NCBI GenBank assembly: GCA_016713425.1 | Contig: JADJPE010000005.1 | Span: 558,001-622,000, forward strand | Direction: 5' to 3' | Source of the DNA: Deltaproteobacteria bacterium | GTDB taxonomy: Bacteria > Myxococcota > Kuafuiibacteriia > Kuafuiibacteriales > Kuafuiibacteriaceae | Length of the DNA stretch: 64,000 nucleotides | Shown here: piece by piece, positions 63,001 to 64,000 of the stretch | Position numbering within the stretch: position 1 is the stretch's first letter | Layout: each line of letters begins with the position of its first letter | Made by a program: the position numbers and the translations under genes | The notes under the pieces: model-generated | What the model was told of the DNA's origin: nothing | Seen by the model: only the letters and a program-made list of their open reading frames with translations | Database searches by the model: none

Positions 63001-64000
63001 GGCCGGTGAATCCAACCCAACAGAACCAGATCGCGCACGAAAGACTCCTGTCCGACACGACGTTTGCTGCCCAAGGCTATGTCAAGATTGCGCTCACGCT
63101 CGACGACGAGCTCGTCGTACGCGACTACAGAAGTCCTTACATGGACTACTTCTTGGTACGTGACGGGCGACTCAGGCTCATCGCCCGACATCATCGCGAC
63201 TTGAAGCTGCCCCTCGGCGCTCGCGTCGACACCAACAACTTGGCCCTGTTCACGGCCAATAACGAGATCTTTGCGGAGGGTGTCGGAGGCTACCTCACGA
63301 GTTCACTCGTCGCAAGAATGCCGGGGCCAGAGCCCAAGATCTTCGATCCGAAGACAGGTGAAATCTATCATTTTGATGCCTATGGCCTTCGCCACGCGTC
63401 GACCGTCGATGGGCTTACCGGCATCGAGAAGCGAACGTTTGAGTACGCGCCATTGAGCAGTGTCCTCGTAGGGATTCACGAGTTCCCAGGAGATCGTGTG
63501 ACCACCGTCGAACGCGCGGCGGACGGAACAGTCCAAACCATCGTCGCACCCAACGGGGAGCGAACCGCAGTCGAGTTCAGCGCCAACGGATTCCTCTCCG
63601 CCGTGCGGATGCCGGGCGGAGGCGCGTATGGAATGGAGTACACCTCGACCGGTCTTCTGACGCGGTTCGAAGCACCGAGCGGTCGCGTTTCGTCGATGAC
63701 GTACGATGCAACCGGTCGCGTTATCGAGGACGTCGACAATGCGGGTCAAGGTTGGACCATCGAGCGCGAGGAGAATTCGCGCGGATATGCAACGCAAGTC
63801 CATATGACGCGTCCGACGGGCGAAACGCGGACGTACGCCACGGAGCTCACGCCAAACCGCGAAACCGTGCGCACGCTGAGAGACTTTGATGGTTCCGAGA
63901 CAACGACACGGCTCGCGCTGTCGACCGAGGTCACGACGCACCCTCATGGAACCGTGGAGACCAAGACGCTCGTCGCCGATCCTCGCTTTGGCATCGATGC
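60084..64000 (+). CDS. Giant Rhs lipoprotein, paralogue of the 21.4-28.4 kb gene (3' end outside window)
   Basis: The frame is open from ATG 60084 to the window end (1,305 codons visible). The signal VIEALVLVLGVFAVVAC gives lipobox Cys47, followed by an Asp/Ala/Gly linker. From there it matches the minus-strand Rhs lipoprotein segment by segment: KPYDIYDATRFIYEGNNPIQ, AVIRGKVIDRSGDVVVGAKV, LPPSSMYTYAVELSVDEA, TCGCWIPSDNGRVIEIL, VDYNFGGGC, RIDIPGTPYALTYTSAN, the propeller region GSLYFGTWNPNRIYRVDPKG and TIYMADYCYVLRILKDGEVR. YD repeats begin at FDAYGLRHASTVDGLTGIEK. The Rhs core and tip lie beyond the window. A Pro-rich linker with CxxPPC motifs (PPCPPDDC) replaces the Gly/Pro linker of the other copy. 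Confidence 0.88.
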   Translation, partial: MGYRPATNPSPSPPLRRQRRTRSSWRVSWRVIEALVLVLGVFAVVACGSGSKTPPGADGLDASADAGARDVLGASDGTAADARLVDAAVFDGAVGDASARDGSPANGAVEWPDDSQPPPPLDSSKPYDIYDATRFIYEGNNPIQTNVAPGAIQPRTVAVIRGKVIDRSGDVVVGAKVTVLDHPEYGASKTKRDGIYEIAVNGGGSVTLTISHPAFLDVQRQAAPGWNEWAIAPDIVLTPLDEKTTPVTLSTLVSPIVAEGTRQEDDRGARTARVLFEPGVAASMRLPDGSDVPLDTLTIRATEYTVGEEGPSAMPAELPPSSMYTYAVELSVDEARAAGAERVDFSQPVPLYLDNFLGVAVGEIVPVGLYDTTCGCWIPSDNGRVIEILSVDADGRAVLDVDGEGIEATAERLLALGITDHELRALSTQFEVGASFWRSLIPHFTAVDYNFGGGCDDPPCPSPPPPPPGDGGGCRVPPCPPDDCHEGGSDIGCAQQTLSERIDIPGTPYALTYTSANTEGYLPPSIPIVLTEETVDPKVLGVELQINVLGQTIKQVLPPTPNQSYRFQWNGQDAWGREAYGRVPVHIRVGYRVRVGYAAADRAALRSFLYTRWDFSLDLDRSAGTLALERNYTVWLTRWDMSRLSQSGAMGLWSLDVHHELFPNVSDENAQMLRRGDGTTRVTAFNQIRAAEAALSRAEVLDAIADSGIDEIYTLGCFVGTTGQYRMRENIAPAPDGGFFYWMPTGQLATSYTCSESITALIRKSESGEVEYVGGASAATCSHQIPMDELPDEGVDAKDVCISKVAASRVGPEGSLYFGTWNPNRIYRVDPKGRIFHIAGTLSGAYTGGGWAKSSGLGNLLRNVAVGEDCTIYMADYCYVLRILKDGEVRPMYGVHPDAPARSNEPEGCREQPLYFPQGPYSSDPQSPGQPWNIATLAVTREGDVFAESKSGFRTQSTIDVISPTGSIRRITGPVNPTQQNQIAHERLLSDTTFAAQGYVKIALTLDDELVVRDYRSPYMDYFLVRDGRLRLIARHHRDLKLPLGARVDTNNLALFTANNEIFAEGVGGYLTSSLVARMPGPEPKIFDPKTGEIYHFDAYGLRHASTVDGLTGIEKRTFEYAPLSSVLVGIHEFPGDRVTTVERAADGTVQTIVAPNGERTAVEFSANGFLSAVRMPGGGAYGMEYTSTGLLTRFEAPSGRVSSMTYDATGRVIEDVDNAGQGWTIEREENSRGYATQVHMTRPTGETRTYATELTPNRETVRTLRDFDGSETTTRLALSTEVTTHPHGTVETKTLVADPRFGID

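Overview
The window looks like a chromosomal segment of a high-GC, predatory or social deltaproteobacterium (Myxococcota, Polyangiales/Sandaracinus-like). This is an inference from gene content. Many lipoproteins carry an Asp/Ser/Ala/Gly-rich linker directly after the lipobox cysteine, there are giant secreted Rhs/YD-repeat proteins, FG-GAP/VCBS lipoproteins, a TonB receptor with an N-terminal TPR, a DUF4388 protein, and many short GC-rich tandem repeats. I saw no rRNA, tRNA or CRISPR array.

Layout. (1) 1-10.1 kb: tail of a DUF4388 protein, a small beta-barrel protein, a TonB receptor with a co-directional lipoprotein, a small hypothetical gene and a soluble lytic transglycosylase. (2) 10.1-15.2 kb: an array of miniature secreted Rhs toxins. 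Two intact toxin/immunity pairs share a 640-bp near-identical 5' part and differ only in the C-terminal tip. They lie beside a third Rhs fragment, two dead tyrosine-recombinase genes and a kptA (RNA 2'-phosphotransferase) gene. (3) 15.2-28.4 kb: two giant minus-strand Rhs proteins, one ending in a calcium-binding FG-GAP propeller and one a lipoprotein ending in a possible papain-like domain. A paralogue of the second opens at 60.1 kb and runs off the window. (4) 28.7-32.2 kb: a YdeI-like protein and a large surface lipoprotein. (5) 32.3-43.4 kb: a tightly overlapping operon (MMPL exporter, flippase-like membrane protein, GT-B-like transferase, SpsF-like cytidylyltransferase, split transketolase, class III aminotransferase, SDR, KdsC-like phosphatase, NeuB-like synthase). 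It reads as a pathway for an unusual CMP-activated ulosonic-acid-like sugar and its transfer to an envelope glycan or glycolipid. A sterol-desaturase-family hydroxylase and a phosphodiesterase-like lipoprotein follow. (6) 45.9-50.0 kb: a decayed zone with a broken DUF3626 gene, a frameshifted gene, and transposase and TPR remnants. (7) 50-60 kb: hypothetical membrane and lipoprotein genes, a headless TetR gene abutting a headless beta-barrel gene, a DM13 lipoprotein plus outer-membrane protein pair, and a Cys-rich/FG-GAP lipoprotein.

The two parts that most deserve attention are the toxin cassette array, where recombination between the 640-bp repeats would swap toxin tips, and the sugar operon. 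The operon has the ulosonate condensation and CTP-activation genes but none of the known upstream Neu/Pse/Leg genes, and has a transketolase and aminotransferase instead. Functions given are family-level readings from sequence motifs; no database search was run.
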